From CBFDBF01 sp050287965 (GTDB taxonomy: Bacteria; Pseudomonadota; Gammaproteobacteria; Chromatiales; Chromatiaceae), in contig JBNKCX010000041.1 in assembly GCA_050287965.1 (NCBI GenBank), forward strand, positions 1-64,000: 64,000 nucleotides of DNA, given 5' to 3'. The notes below the pieces were generated by a model. The model did no database searches. It saw only the letters and a program-made list of their open reading frames with translations, and was not told the origin of the DNA. Positions within the stretch are counted from its first letter, which is position 1. Every line of letters begins with the position of its first letter. Positions 23,890 through 31,911 of this stretch are shown one piece after another. Both the position numbers and the translations under genes were made by a program.

Positions 23890-24372
23890 ATGCGTTTTCA
23901 TCTCATCGACCGTATCGACGAGATCTGTCACGGTCGGTATGTAGTGGCGGTAAAGTGCGTCTCTCTGTCCGACGATGTCTTCGATGAACATTTTCCCGGA
24001 TATCCCATCTTCCCGGGTACTCTGATACTCGAAGGGCTGGCTCAACTCGGCGGTTCCTTTTTCGAAATAACCATGCAGGAACGGGGACTGCCGGTGAAAT
24101 GCACGGTGCTGAGCATCGTGCGCGAGTTCAAAATCCGCAAGCCGGTATATCCGGGGGACCGACTGGTCTATCGTGCGGAAATCTTGTCCATGCAGGATAA
24201 CTTCGGCGTCGCCGCGGTGGAGGCGAGCGTCGATGACGAACCGTGCGCCGGGGGTGAGTTGATGTTCACCTTTATCGATCTGCCGAACGAGAAGATCCGT
24301 GAATCTCGCGAGGAACTCTATGGGATTGTCACCCGCCAGACACGTTTTGTAAAAAATGAAGATACTGTTTGA
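23890..24372 (+). CDS. FabZ-like 3-hydroxyacyl-ACP dehydratase
   Basis: This 160-residue hot-dog-fold protein has the FabZ signature FDEHFPGYPIFPGTLILEGLAQLGG, given here in two joined pieces: HFPGYPIFPG with the catalytic His34, and LEGLAQLGG with Glu48. It would dehydrate beta-hydroxyacyl-ACP to enoyl-ACP. It begins 7 bases after the desulfurase and overlaps the next gene by 17 bases. An extended frame upstream is only readthrough of the previous gene's 3' end. FabZ relatives of this kind occur in specialised fatty-acid and polyene clusters as well as in primary metabolism; the context favours the former. Confidence 0.85.
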   Translation: MRFHLIDRIDEICHGRYVVAVKCVSLSDDVFDEHFPGYPIFPGTLILEGLAQLGGSFFEITMQERGLPVKCTVLSIVREFKIRKPVYPGDRLVYRAEILSMQDNFGVAAVEASVDDEPCAGGELMFTFIDLPNEKIRESREELYGIVTRQTRFVKNEDTV

Positions 24373-24940
24373 AACCTACGATCGCGACGCGCCCATACCG
24401 ATACAGCGCCATATAAAAAACCGCAAGCTGGTGAAGTACTTCAACCGGGAGACCGCGGCCGCCGTGGTGTGTGCCGCCCGGTTACTGGACGGCGAAACCC
24501 TGGATCCTGTCACACCCTTTTACTACGAAACCGGCCTCATGGAGTATGAGGATCTCGGCCTGGATGACATAGCCCGGGAGAGCGTGGACGGCGAGGGCCG
24601 CTTCGACCAGCGGGGGTTCGCCCTGGAGGGCGCCAAGGCGGTTCCGCCCCTGACCCAGTTCAAGGCCCTCTATAACATGCCCCTCAGTTTTGTCTCCATC
24701 GAGCAGGGTCTGACGGGGGACAACGGCGTGGTCTATGCCTCGGCTCGGGGGTTGCTGGAACTGGCTCTCTGCGCCTGCGGCGGGGAAGCGGTTCTCCTCG
24801 GTTGCGGCAAGACCCACGCCGACGGCAGGGTCGAGAGCGGTTTCACCCTGGTGCAAAGGGGGGCGCTGGAGAACGCGCCGCTGCGCGACGGGGATATGGA
24901 GGGGATCGAACTGATGCGCCGTTGGGCGGAGGCGGAATGA
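24356..24940 (+). CDS. Ketosynthase N-terminal-like protein (chain-length-factor-like, no active Cys)
   Basis: This 194-residue protein resembles the half-length ketoacyl-synthase-like proteins found in type II assembly lines. PLSFVSIEQGLTGDNGVVYA followed by RGLLELALCACGGEAVLLG matches the region that in true ketosynthases carries the nucleophile. No TACAS-type Cys elbow is present, and the C-terminal His residues are missing. It is therefore probably a structural or chain-length partner of the full ketosynthase that follows, which it overlaps by 4 bases (ATGA). Its start lies inside the dehydratase gene, so the two are translationally coupled. Family assignment is by pattern only. Confidence 0.65.
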   Translation: MKILFETYDRDAPIPIQRHIKNRKLVKYFNRETAAAVVCAARLLDGETLDPVTPFYYETGLMEYEDLGLDDIARESVDGEGRFDQRGFALEGAKAVPPLTQFKALYNMPLSFVSIEQGLTGDNGVVYASARGLLELALCACGGEAVLLGCGKTHADGRVESGFTLVQRGALENAPLRDGDMEGIELMRRWAEAE

Positions 24941-26130
24941 ACCGGGTGGTGATTACCGGGGCCGGGGTGGTGTCGCCCCTGGGATCGGGCAAGGAGGAGT
25001 TCTTCGCCGGTCTGCATGCCGGTTTTCGCGGTATCGATCTGATCCGTTCCTTTGATACCCGTTTTTTCCCCAGTGCCCTCGGCGCCGAGGCGCGGGCGGG
25101 CGGAGAGGTGATTCCCGGCGATACCCGTTGCGACCGCAAAGCGATGTTCATGAACGGCGCTCTGGCGGAGCTGTTCCGTGATTCAACCGTCGGTTCTTAT
25201 GAACCGGAGGAGCGGATGCTGCACCTGGGGGCGGGGATTGACTATTTCGATCTTCCCGGCTACGTGGAGGATCCCGCCGGGGCGCACTGGACCGCTTATA
25301 GCGCCCGCTCCAGCGAGGCGGTTAAGCGCTTTGCCGGGGAATACGGTCTGGCCGGCGGGCATGGGGCCAATGTCTCGGCCTGTGTGGCCTCCACCCAGGC
25401 CATGGGCTGGGCCTTGCGCAAACTGCGCCGGGAACCGGACAAGGCGGTGGTCACCGGGGGCTTCGACTCCATGCTTTCGCACCTTCACTACATGGGTTTC
25501 TATAACCTGGGGGCGCTGTCGGACTGGGGCGGGGATCCGGCCGGCGCCTGCCGTCCTTTCGATCGTCAGCGCTGTGGTCTGGTGATCGGGGAGGGGGCGG
25601 TGGCCTATCTGTTTGAAAGCGCTCAGCGTGCCGATCCGGAACGTGTTCTGTGCGAGGTGGCGGGTTACGGTTCCACCATGGATGCCTACATGGTCACGGA
25701 TCCGGAACCCGGCGGGCGCATGCTGGCGGAAGCGGCGCGCCGCGCCATTGCCGACGCCGGTATCACCCCGGAGGAGATAGACAGCCTCGATCTTCACGGA
25801 ACCGGGACCGTCAAGAACGCCCTGGCCGAGGTACGGGCCCTGGAACTGGTGTTCGGTGAACGCTACCGGGAGATCCCGGCCTTTGCCCTCAAGGGTCAGA
25901 TCGGACACCTGATCGGCGCCTGTGGGGCCATGGAGGTGTTGGGTGTCATCGACGCCCTGCGTCACCAGCGGGTGTTGCCCAGCGTGAATTGCGAGGAACC
26001 GGATCCGGAGATTCCCCTCAAATTGATACGGGGGGCGCCTTATTTCACGCGGATCCGCTACGTACTGAAACTGAATGCCGCATTCGGCGGCCAGAACACC
26101 GCCTTGGTGCTGAAGAACTATGAGTCGTAA
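24937..26130 (+). CDS. Beta-ketoacyl-ACP synthase II-like (FabF-like) condensing enzyme
   Basis: The 397-residue ketosynthase has an intact triad: Cys149 in NVSACVASTQAMG, His287 in DLHGTGTVKN and His324 in LKGQIGHLIGACG with Lys319. It would condense an acyl chain with malonyl-ACP, extending it by two carbons. Departures from housekeeping FabF include VSACVAS in place of the usual TACAAG/SACATS and a shortened N-terminal half, which point to a specialised clade. It starts at an ATGA overlap with the ketosynthase-like gene, suggesting a heterodimer similar to KS-CLF pairs. Primary FabF would be encoded elsewhere. Confidence 0.88.
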   Translation: MNRVVITGAGVVSPLGSGKEEFFAGLHAGFRGIDLIRSFDTRFFPSALGAEARAGGEVIPGDTRCDRKAMFMNGALAELFRDSTVGSYEPEERMLHLGAGIDYFDLPGYVEDPAGAHWTAYSARSSEAVKRFAGEYGLAGGHGANVSACVASTQAMGWALRKLRREPDKAVVTGGFDSMLSHLHYMGFYNLGALSDWGGDPAGACRPFDRQRCGLVIGEGAVAYLFESAQRADPERVLCEVAGYGSTMDAYMVTDPEPGGRMLAEAARRAIADAGITPEEIDSLDLHGTGTVKNALAEVRALELVFGERYREIPAFALKGQIGHLIGACGAMEVLGVIDALRHQRVLPSVNCEEPDPEIPLKLIRGAPYFTRIRYVLKLNAAFGGQNTALVLKNYES

Positions 26131-26144
26131 CATGGGGAACTAGG

Positions 26145-26732
26145 ATGCAGGGGGAAACCACCTACGAGGTTTTGGAGCAGATCTGCAAGGCACGGCGGGC
26201 GCGCCGCGACTTCGCCCCCGAGCCCCTGGACGGGGGGCTGATCGAGAAGGTGCTTGAGGTGGCTTATACCTCTCCTTATGCCTCGGGCAGAAAAAACTGG
26301 GAGATTCAGGTCGTCACCGATCGGGAGCTGATAGGGAACATGGCGGAGATGGTGGAGGCGAGGGTGCGGGAGATCCGCGGGCGCATACGCCCCGATTTCG
26401 AGAACGAGTTCACCGCCTATGCGGAGAATTTCCTGGGCTTCGCCCGCGCTCCGGCGCTGTTTGTGCCGACCTTCCGGGCGGCAAGGACCCTTACCCCCAT
26501 GGTGGCTGACGCGGAACCGGCATTGATTGAATGGGAGCGGGACAACTACGTCAAGTCGATCTCCTGCGTCGGTATGCTGATCCTGCTGGCGGCGGAGAGC
26601 CTGGGCCTTGCCGCCTGTTACATGACCGGTCCGCTGCTGGCGGAGGCCGAGATCGCACGTTTGCTTGAAGTGAAAAAGGGCCGCAACGTTGCGGCGGTTA
26701 TCCCCGTGGGTTATCGAACTGGAGAAGATTGA
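26145..26732 (+). CDS. Nitroreductase-family flavoprotein
   Basis: This 195-residue FMN-dependent oxidoreductase shows the nitroreductase start ARRARRDFAPEPLD, ASGRKNWEIQVV for FMN binding, and the C-terminal AAESLGLAACYMTGP with KGRNVAAVIPVGY. These enzymes transfer hydride from NAD(P)H to nitro groups, enones, iodotyrosine or heterocycles. Within a cluster that has a ketosynthase, ketoreductase and dehydratase but no FabI, FabK or FabV, it might serve as an enoyl reductase or modify the acyl product. That is an inference from context. Its stop overlaps the ACP start (TGATG). Confidence 0.85.
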   Translation: MQGETTYEVLEQICKARRARRDFAPEPLDGGLIEKVLEVAYTSPYASGRKNWEIQVVTDRELIGNMAEMVEARVREIRGRIRPDFENEFTAYAENFLGFARAPALFVPTFRAARTLTPMVADAEPALIEWERDNYVKSISCVGMLILLAAESLGLAACYMTGPLLAEAEIARLLEVKKGRNVAAVIPVGYRTGED

Positions 26733-27124
26733 TGGATGTAACGACGCGACTGCGGGAGATCCTGCTCCCGGTTTTCGGGCTTGATTCGATCGAGGAACTT
26801 CCGCCCGGGGCCTCTTTGGTGGCGGAGATCGGCGCCGACAGCCTGGATTTCGTCGAGATTGTTTATCTGGTGGAGAAGGAGTTCGGTGTGGCGTTAAAGA
26901 TGGGGGAACTGCTGATCGCCGATGCCACTGTCGATACCGAGACCCTGTTCGTGGAAGGTCGACTGACGGAGGAGGGGGCGACCTTGTTGCAGGAACAGCT
27001 TGTGGACGGCAAGGCCCGTTTCGCCCCGGGTATGACCAAGATGGAACTGTTCCGCTCCCTGAGCGTGGAGGATCTCGCCGAGGCCGTTAGACGGCGCCGG
27101 GGTCGGGCGGGACAGCCATGCTGA
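26732..27124 (+). CDS. Acyl carrier protein with C-terminal extension
   Basis: This 130-residue protein has a typical ACP body in residues 1-75, with the phosphopantetheine site Ser37 in GADSLDFVEI. A further 50 residues follow (LTEEGATLLQEQLVDG, then FRSLSVEDLAEAVRRRRGR). Housekeeping AcpP is about 78 residues; the extension ends in a basic helix and resembles ACPs of specialised clusters. It would carry the growing chain for the neighbouring ketosynthase, ketoreductase and dehydratase. Its start overlaps the nitroreductase stop, and its 3' end overlaps the ketoreductase by 7 bases. Confidence 0.88.
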   Translation: MDVTTRLREILLPVFGLDSIEELPPGASLVAEIGADSLDFVEIVYLVEKEFGVALKMGELLIADATVDTETLFVEGRLTEEGATLLQEQLVDGKARFAPGMTKMELFRSLSVEDLAEAVRRRRGRAGQPC

Positions 27125-27840
27125 CGGGAAAGACCGTACTGGTAACCGGCGGCAGCGGCCATATCGGGCGCGAGATCTGCCGCACCGCCCATGGTTACGG
27201 TGCGCGGGTGGTGTTCAGCTGGTGCAACGATGAGGCGGCGGCGGGGCAGCTCGCCGCGGAACTGCCCGGTGCCGTGCCGGTGCGCATGGATCTGGCGGAT
27301 GTAAGCGATATCAAGAACAAGATCGAAAAGCTCTATAGCGAAGTGGAGACCATCCATGCATTGGTCAACAACGCCGCCATCGCGCAGGTGATGCCTTTGC
27401 CCCTGATCGAGGAACAGGATGTGGATCGGGTCATGGGTATCAATATCAAGGGAACCCTCTTCGTCACCCAACAGGTGATCAAGGGGATGGTGCGGAACAG
27501 GACCGGGGTGGTGGTGAATGTGGGTTCCATCGGCGGCAACCGGATGTTCGATGTTCCGGTCACCTACGCCATGAGCAAAGCGGCGATGAACGGGATGACC
27601 TATGCGCTGGCGGTGGAACTGAAACGCTTCGGCATCCGCGTCAACTCGGTGGTGCCGGGACTGATAGACGGCGGCGTCGGGGAAGGTGTGCCGGAAGAGC
27701 TGCGGGCCGACTTCATCAGCCACTGCGCCACCGGTCGCAGCGGCACGGCTGCCGAGGTGGCGGAGTTGATCTGTTTTCTGGCCAGCGACCGGGCGAGCTA
27801 CATCAACGGCCAGAACATCTGTGTCGACGGGGGTATTTGA
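27118..27840 (+). CDS. FabG-like 3-oxoacyl-ACP reductase (SDR)
   Basis: This 240-residue short-chain dehydrogenase has the cofactor motif TGGSGHIGREI, the NNAA stretch, catalytic Ser in NVGSIGG, and Tyr/Lys in TYAMSKAAM. The C-terminus ends in YINGQNICVDGGI, typical of FabG-like reductases. It would reduce beta-ketoacyl-ACP with NADPH. The glycine motif has His in place of the usual Ile/Gly position (GSGHIG), which is tolerated in the family. It overlaps both neighbours and so is part of the same translational unit. Confidence 0.88.
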   Translation: MLTGKTVLVTGGSGHIGREICRTAHGYGARVVFSWCNDEAAAGQLAAELPGAVPVRMDLADVSDIKNKIEKLYSEVETIHALVNNAAIAQVMPLPLIEEQDVDRVMGINIKGTLFVTQQVIKGMVRNRTGVVVNVGSIGGNRMFDVPVTYAMSKAAMNGMTYALAVELKRFGIRVNSVVPGLIDGGVGEGVPEELRADFISHCATGRSGTAAEVAELICFLASDRASYINGQNICVDGGI

Positions 27841-29243
27841 TGGCGGACGCGGAGGAGATCTACCTGCGTTCGACCCTCGCCTACTGCAGCGATTGCGGAG
27901 AAAGCGAGTTCGCCCGTATCGTGGCCCGGCCCGAAGGGGTCTTTATGGAGCGTATGTGCCCGGTTCACGGCAGCCGGGGTATCAGGATCGCCCGGGACCC
28001 GGCCTGGTACCGGGCCCGCACCGCCCTGCCCAGGAGCGTCTGCGACAAGGGAGAACGGCGTCCTTCAAAGCTTGGTTGTCCCCACGACTGCGGACCCTGC
28101 CAGTGGCACAGCGGCGGGCTTCATCTGCCGGTCTTTTCCATCACCAACGACTGTAATCTGGATTGCCCGATCTGTTTCACCTTTAACCGGCCCGACCGGA
28201 AGTACTACAAGCCGGTAGAGGACGTGCAGAAGATCATCGGCCATATCCTCGATTATTCGGGGGGCGTGCAGCTTGTCAATCTCACCGGTGGTGAACCCAC
28301 CCTGCATCCGCAGCTGTTCGAGATTCTCGACGCCTGCCGACAGCAGGGGATCGGGCGCGTGACCATGAACAGCAACGGCCTGAAGATTGCTGGAGATCGC
28401 CGTTTCGCCGAGCGGATCAAGGCCTCCGGGGTGCAGGTGGTGCTCTCCCTCGATACCCTGGATCCGGATAACAGCCGCATCATCCACGGTAAGGACATAA
28501 CCACGGCCAAGCGCAACTGTCTGCAGACCCTGGAGGAACTGGATATACCCACCACCCTGCTGCCGGTGTGTATCAAAGGCGTGAATGAGACCGATGTGGC
28601 CGAGATCGTACACGATTACTTTCACAAGCCTTTCGTGCGCAGCATCACCATCCAGAACATGACCTACACCGGGGAGAACGGCAGCCGTTTCGAACCCAGG
28701 GAGCACATCACCCTCGATGAGGTGGAGAATCTACTGGTACGCCCCGGCCGTATCGCCCGGGAGGATTTCTTTTCTCTCTCCGCCTACCACCCCCTCTGTT
28801 ACTCTGCGGCCTACTACCTTCTGGGTGAGGAATGCATGCTGCCCCTGGCAAAACTGTTCGAACCGGAACAGCTCGCCGAATTGACCTCGGATGCCTATTT
28901 TATCGATCCCCGGCGCGATTTCGCCGCGGCTTTCCGGGACGGCATCAACCGGCTCTGGGGGAGCGGGGCGGCGCAGGATGATCTGAGCCTGTTGCGCGGT
29001 TTTCTGGATGAGCTCTATCCCGAAGGCCGGCGGTTAACCCCGGAACAGCATCAGGAGGTCCTGGAGCGCCGGGTGAAGATGATCCTGATCCATCCCCATA
29101 TGGACCGGGATAACTTTGACATCGACAGGGTCAGCAGCTGCGGAGACCTGGTGCCGGACGAGTCGGGGCGGATGATACCGGCCTGTGCCTACAATCTGCT
29201 CTATCGCCAGCAGGATCCGCGTTTCTGGAGAGGGCCGGAATGA
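27840..29243 (+). CDS. Radical SAM protein of the MJ0619/Tes (COG1964) family, copy 1
   Basis: The 467-residue enzyme has an N-terminal CxxC...CxxH metal site (YCSDCGE, then MCPVHGS) and a Cys-rich GCPHDCGPCQWH. The radical SAM motif CNLDCPIC (C105, C109, C112) is followed by LTGGEPTLHP. C-terminal cysteines lie in SSCGDLVP and PACAYNLLYR. This layout is that of COG1964 proteins, including archaeal tetraether synthase, which joins unactivated lipid carbons. One difference matters: the fourth Cys of the GCPxxCGxC..HTC block is missing here (HSGGLHL), so one auxiliary cluster may have an altered ligand. The ATG overlaps the reductase stop (TGATG). The substrate is unknown; an acyl or lipid chain is likely from context. 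Confidence 0.85.
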   Translation: MADAEEIYLRSTLAYCSDCGESEFARIVARPEGVFMERMCPVHGSRGIRIARDPAWYRARTALPRSVCDKGERRPSKLGCPHDCGPCQWHSGGLHLPVFSITNDCNLDCPICFTFNRPDRKYYKPVEDVQKIIGHILDYSGGVQLVNLTGGEPTLHPQLFEILDACRQQGIGRVTMNSNGLKIAGDRRFAERIKASGVQVVLSLDTLDPDNSRIIHGKDITTAKRNCLQTLEELDIPTTLLPVCIKGVNETDVAEIVHDYFHKPFVRSITIQNMTYTGENGSRFEPREHITLDEVENLLVRPGRIAREDFFSLSAYHPLCYSAAYYLLGEECMLPLAKLFEPEQLAELTSDAYFIDPRRDFAAAFRDGINRLWGSGAAQDDLSLLRGFLDELYPEGRRLTPEQHQEVLERRVKMILIHPHMDRDNFDIDRVSSCGDLVPDESGRMIPACAYNLLYRQQDPRFWRGPE

Positions 29244-29971
29244 GACGTTACGCCCTGGGGGTGGTCCTGCTATCGACGGCGATCACCGGCGGGGCCGCGG
29301 AACAACGGGTGTCTCCGGGCGTGGAACAGACCATCCGCGACGCGCGGGCGGCTTATGAACAGATCGCGGATTACACCTGTACCCTGCACAGGCGGGAACG
29401 GTTCGGCAGGAAACTCGAGGAGAAGGGCGATGTGGTTTTCAAATATATGAAGCCCCGGCGTTTCTATATGAAGTGGCCCAAGGAGTCCATCGAGGCGATT
29501 TATGCCGAGGGCAATTACGACAACCGGATGGTTATTCACGGGGGTTGGTTGTTCAAATACCTCAGCGTAGCGGTTGATCCGGCACTGGCGTTGAAGAGTA
29601 ACCGCCATACCCTTTTGGAGGCCGACATCGGCCATATTCTGGATGTTCTTGAAAGCAATTACCGTCTGGCTCAGATGAACGGTGACGCCCGGATCATATT
29701 CGAAGGCAGGGAGTTTCTTGACGGCAGGGAAGTGCTGGTCTTTCGTGGTTTGTTTCCCCCGGGAAAGGGGTACTATGGCCACCGGGTACGGGTGGATATC
29801 GACCGGGAGTATCGCCTGCCCATCCGTATCACCGTCCACGGATGGGCGAATGAACTGCTCGAGATGTACCACTATACCGATCTGACACTGAATGGGGGAC
29901 TCACGGAACAGGACTTCGATATCAGTAACGAGGCCTACCTGTTCCGATTGGGCAGCAGGGTGGAACTGTGA
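29240..29971 (+). CDS. DUF1571 exported protein (LolA-like fold expected)
   Basis: This 243-residue protein has an N-terminal signal peptide (RRYALGVVLLSTAITGGAA). It is followed by a DUF1571-type body: YEQIADYTCTLHRRERFG, then VVFKYMKPRRFYMKWP, then RVRVDIDREYRLPIRI. This fold group includes periplasmic lipid-carrier-like proteins such as LolA, which suggests binding or shuttling of a hydrophobic product across the periplasm. That function is an inference. It overlaps both neighbours by 4 bases (ATGA and GTGA), so it is made together with the biosynthetic enzymes. Confidence 0.78.
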   Translation: MRRYALGVVLLSTAITGGAAEQRVSPGVEQTIRDARAAYEQIADYTCTLHRRERFGRKLEEKGDVVFKYMKPRRFYMKWPKESIEAIYAEGNYDNRMVIHGGWLFKYLSVAVDPALALKSNRHTLLEADIGHILDVLESNYRLAQMNGDARIIFEGREFLDGREVLVFRGLFPPGKGYYGHRVRVDIDREYRLPIRITVHGWANELLEMYHYTDLTLNGGLTEQDFDISNEAYLFRLGSRVEL

Positions 29972-30543
29972 CCGACATCGAACGCAATCGACAGCGACTG
30001 GCCGAATTTCTCGTCGCAGAGGAACAGGTGCTGGAGTTCGAAATAGACTGTACCCCGGAGCAGCGCATCGCCACCATCTACGCTATCGTTTTTCCGGGAT
30101 GGAAAAAAGCCCGTTTCTATCTGAACTTCCTGATCGCGCGTATTGCCCGCATCATCGACTGGTCCCCCGCGAAGGTCTTTCTCTATCGTCTCACCGGTAT
30201 GAAGATCGGCAAGGGGGTCTTTATCTCTCCGGATGTGATCCTCGATCCCCACTTCCCAGGCCTGATTGAGATCGGTGATTACGCCATCATCGGGTGGGGT
30301 ACCCACCTCTTTACCCACGAATACAGCGGCAACAAGTACCGCGTGGGCCGCATCAGCGTCGGTGCCGGTGCGGTGATCGGAGGCTTCAGTATCGTTCGCG
30401 GCGGGGTGCGGATCGGCGATAACGCCCAGGTCGCCTCCACCTGTATCGTCTATAAGGATGTGCCGGAAAACTACTATCTCGACAGCGAGATCCTGCTTAC
30501 CCGGGCGTTGCTGGATGTCCGTAGGGAGGAGCGACATGGCTGA
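29968..30543 (+). CDS. Hexapeptide-repeat (LbH) acyltransferase
   Basis: This 191-residue protein has a left-handed beta-helix transferase domain from about residue 75: MKIGKGVFISPDVILDPH, then IEIGDYAIIGWGTHLFTHEY with the catalytic-type His, then ISVGAGAVIGGFSIVRGG and IGDNAQVASTCIVYKDV. The N-terminal part (residues 1-70) contains an amphipathic or membrane-associated stretch (FYLNFLIARIARII). Such enzymes move acetyl or other acyl groups from a CoA or ACP donor. Here it could acylate the cluster's product. It uses a GTG start overlapping the previous stop and overlaps the next gene by 8 bases. Confidence 0.82.
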   Translation: MTDIERNRQRLAEFLVAEEQVLEFEIDCTPEQRIATIYAIVFPGWKKARFYLNFLIARIARIIDWSPAKVFLYRLTGMKIGKGVFISPDVILDPHFPGLIEIGDYAIIGWGTHLFTHEYSGNKYRVGRISVGAGAVIGGFSIVRGGVRIGDNAQVASTCIVYKDVPENYYLDSEILLTRALLDVRREERHG

Positions 30544-31909
30544 ACTGCCCAGGCGTATTCATCATCACACCCAGGCACTCTGTCCCCAATGTCGGGAAAA
30601 GGTGCCGGCGCGGGTAGTGGAGGTCGGCGACAAGGTCTATCTGGAGAAGTTCTGCCGGACCCATGGTGAGAATCGAGCACTGATCTCCTCTGATATCGAG
30701 TGGTACCGCAACAGCCTGAATTACGTAAAGCCACGCCAGCATCCCCTCGACGGCGCGGTGAAGGAGTATCGCGGTTGTCCGGAATCCTGCGGATCCTGTC
30801 CGGAGCATCAGCAGCATACCTGTCTGCCGGTGGTGGAGATCACTACCCACTGTAACCTCAGTTGTCCGGTATGCCTTAAGGACCTGCAAAACAAAGAGTG
30901 GATGAGCCGGGAGGATTTTGCCGGAATCATCGACAACCTGATCCATTGTGAAGGACGTATCGACGTGCTCAATCTCAGCGGTGGCGAGCCGACCATACAT
31001 CCGGAGTTGATCGATTTTCTTCATCTCGCCAGGGAGAAGGGGATTGTGCAATCCACGGTCTCCACCAACGGTCTGCAGTTTTTGAAGAAGCCGGCATTTC
31101 GTCGGGCCTTTAAGGAGACAGGGGCGATTGCCGCCCTGCAGTTCGACGGTTTTCGCGCGGATACCTATACGCGTCTGCGTGGAAGTGATCTCTCTCGCGA
31201 GAAGCTGGAGATCATCTCACTGCTGGAGGAGGAGGATATCCCTTATTCTCTGGTGGCTACCGTTGCCAGGGGTGTCAACGATGAGGAAGTCACCGATATC
31301 GTCGACTATTTCTTCGAATCCCGGGCAATGAGCCTTATGCTGCAGCCCGTCAGTCTTACCGGCGAGGCACGGCAATTCGGCGACGATTACAAGCTGACCA
31401 TCCCCGATCTGGTGCGGGACATCGAGCGCAGCCAGTTCGTTACCGCCGGAGACTTCAATCCGCTGCCCTGTTCACATTACTCCTGTTTCGCCCTGGCCTA
31501 TTATTTGGTGCTTGGAGAGGGACGTTTCCTGAGTATGAAGGAGTTTCTCGGGATTGATGAATATCTCAATGTGATCGCGAACAAGACACTGCCCGGGCTG
31601 GACAGCGCCGGTTTTGAGAGTATCCGCAACCGGCTTTATGACGTCTGGTCGCTATGTGATGCCGATTCTCTCAGCGAACAGGCACTGAAACGTATACAGC
31701 AGGTTCTGCGGGAGGTTTCCTCGGAAAAACTGACGCCGCAGATGGCTTTCGCCATCGGCGCGCGTTCCATGAAGGCGATCTTTATCCATGAGTTCATGGA
31801 TGTCGCCACCCTGGATTTTGCCCGTTTGATCAAGTGCTGTAATCCCTATCCGCAGCCGGACGGACGGCTGGTGCCCATATGCGCTCAGAACGTATTTTTT
31901 CAGGAATAG
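30536..31909 (+). CDS. Radical SAM protein of the MJ0619/Tes (COG1964) family, copy 2
   Basis: This 457-residue paralogue of the 27840 product keeps the full set of cysteines. It has N-terminal C16, C19, C40 and H43, then GCPESCGSCPEHQQHTC (C81, C85, C88, C96), the radical SAM motif CNLSCPVC (C106, C110, C113), and a C-terminal KCCNPYPQPDGRLVPIC pair. LSGGEPTIHPE and LQFDGF are strongly like tetraether synthase, in which three [4Fe-4S] clusters and a Cys-rich N-terminal metal site are used to couple sp3 carbons of lipid chains. A bacterial lipid or acyl-ACP substrate is plausible. The ATG at 30536 lies within the acyltransferase gene; an in-frame upstream extension is only overlap. Confidence 0.87.
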   Translation: MAELPRRIHHHTQALCPQCREKVPARVVEVGDKVYLEKFCRTHGENRALISSDIEWYRNSLNYVKPRQHPLDGAVKEYRGCPESCGSCPEHQQHTCLPVVEITTHCNLSCPVCLKDLQNKEWMSREDFAGIIDNLIHCEGRIDVLNLSGGEPTIHPELIDFLHLAREKGIVQSTVSTNGLQFLKKPAFRRAFKETGAIAALQFDGFRADTYTRLRGSDLSREKLEIISLLEEEDIPYSLVATVARGVNDEEVTDIVDYFFESRAMSLMLQPVSLTGEARQFGDDYKLTIPDLVRDIERSQFVTAGDFNPLPCSHYSCFALAYYLVLGEGRFLSMKEFLGIDEYLNVIANKTLPGLDSAGFESIRNRLYDVWSLCDADSLSEQALKRIQQVLREVSSEKLTPQMAFAIGARSMKAIFIHEFMDVATLDFARLIKCCNPYPQPDGRLVPICAQNVFFQE

Positions 31910-31911
31910 CG

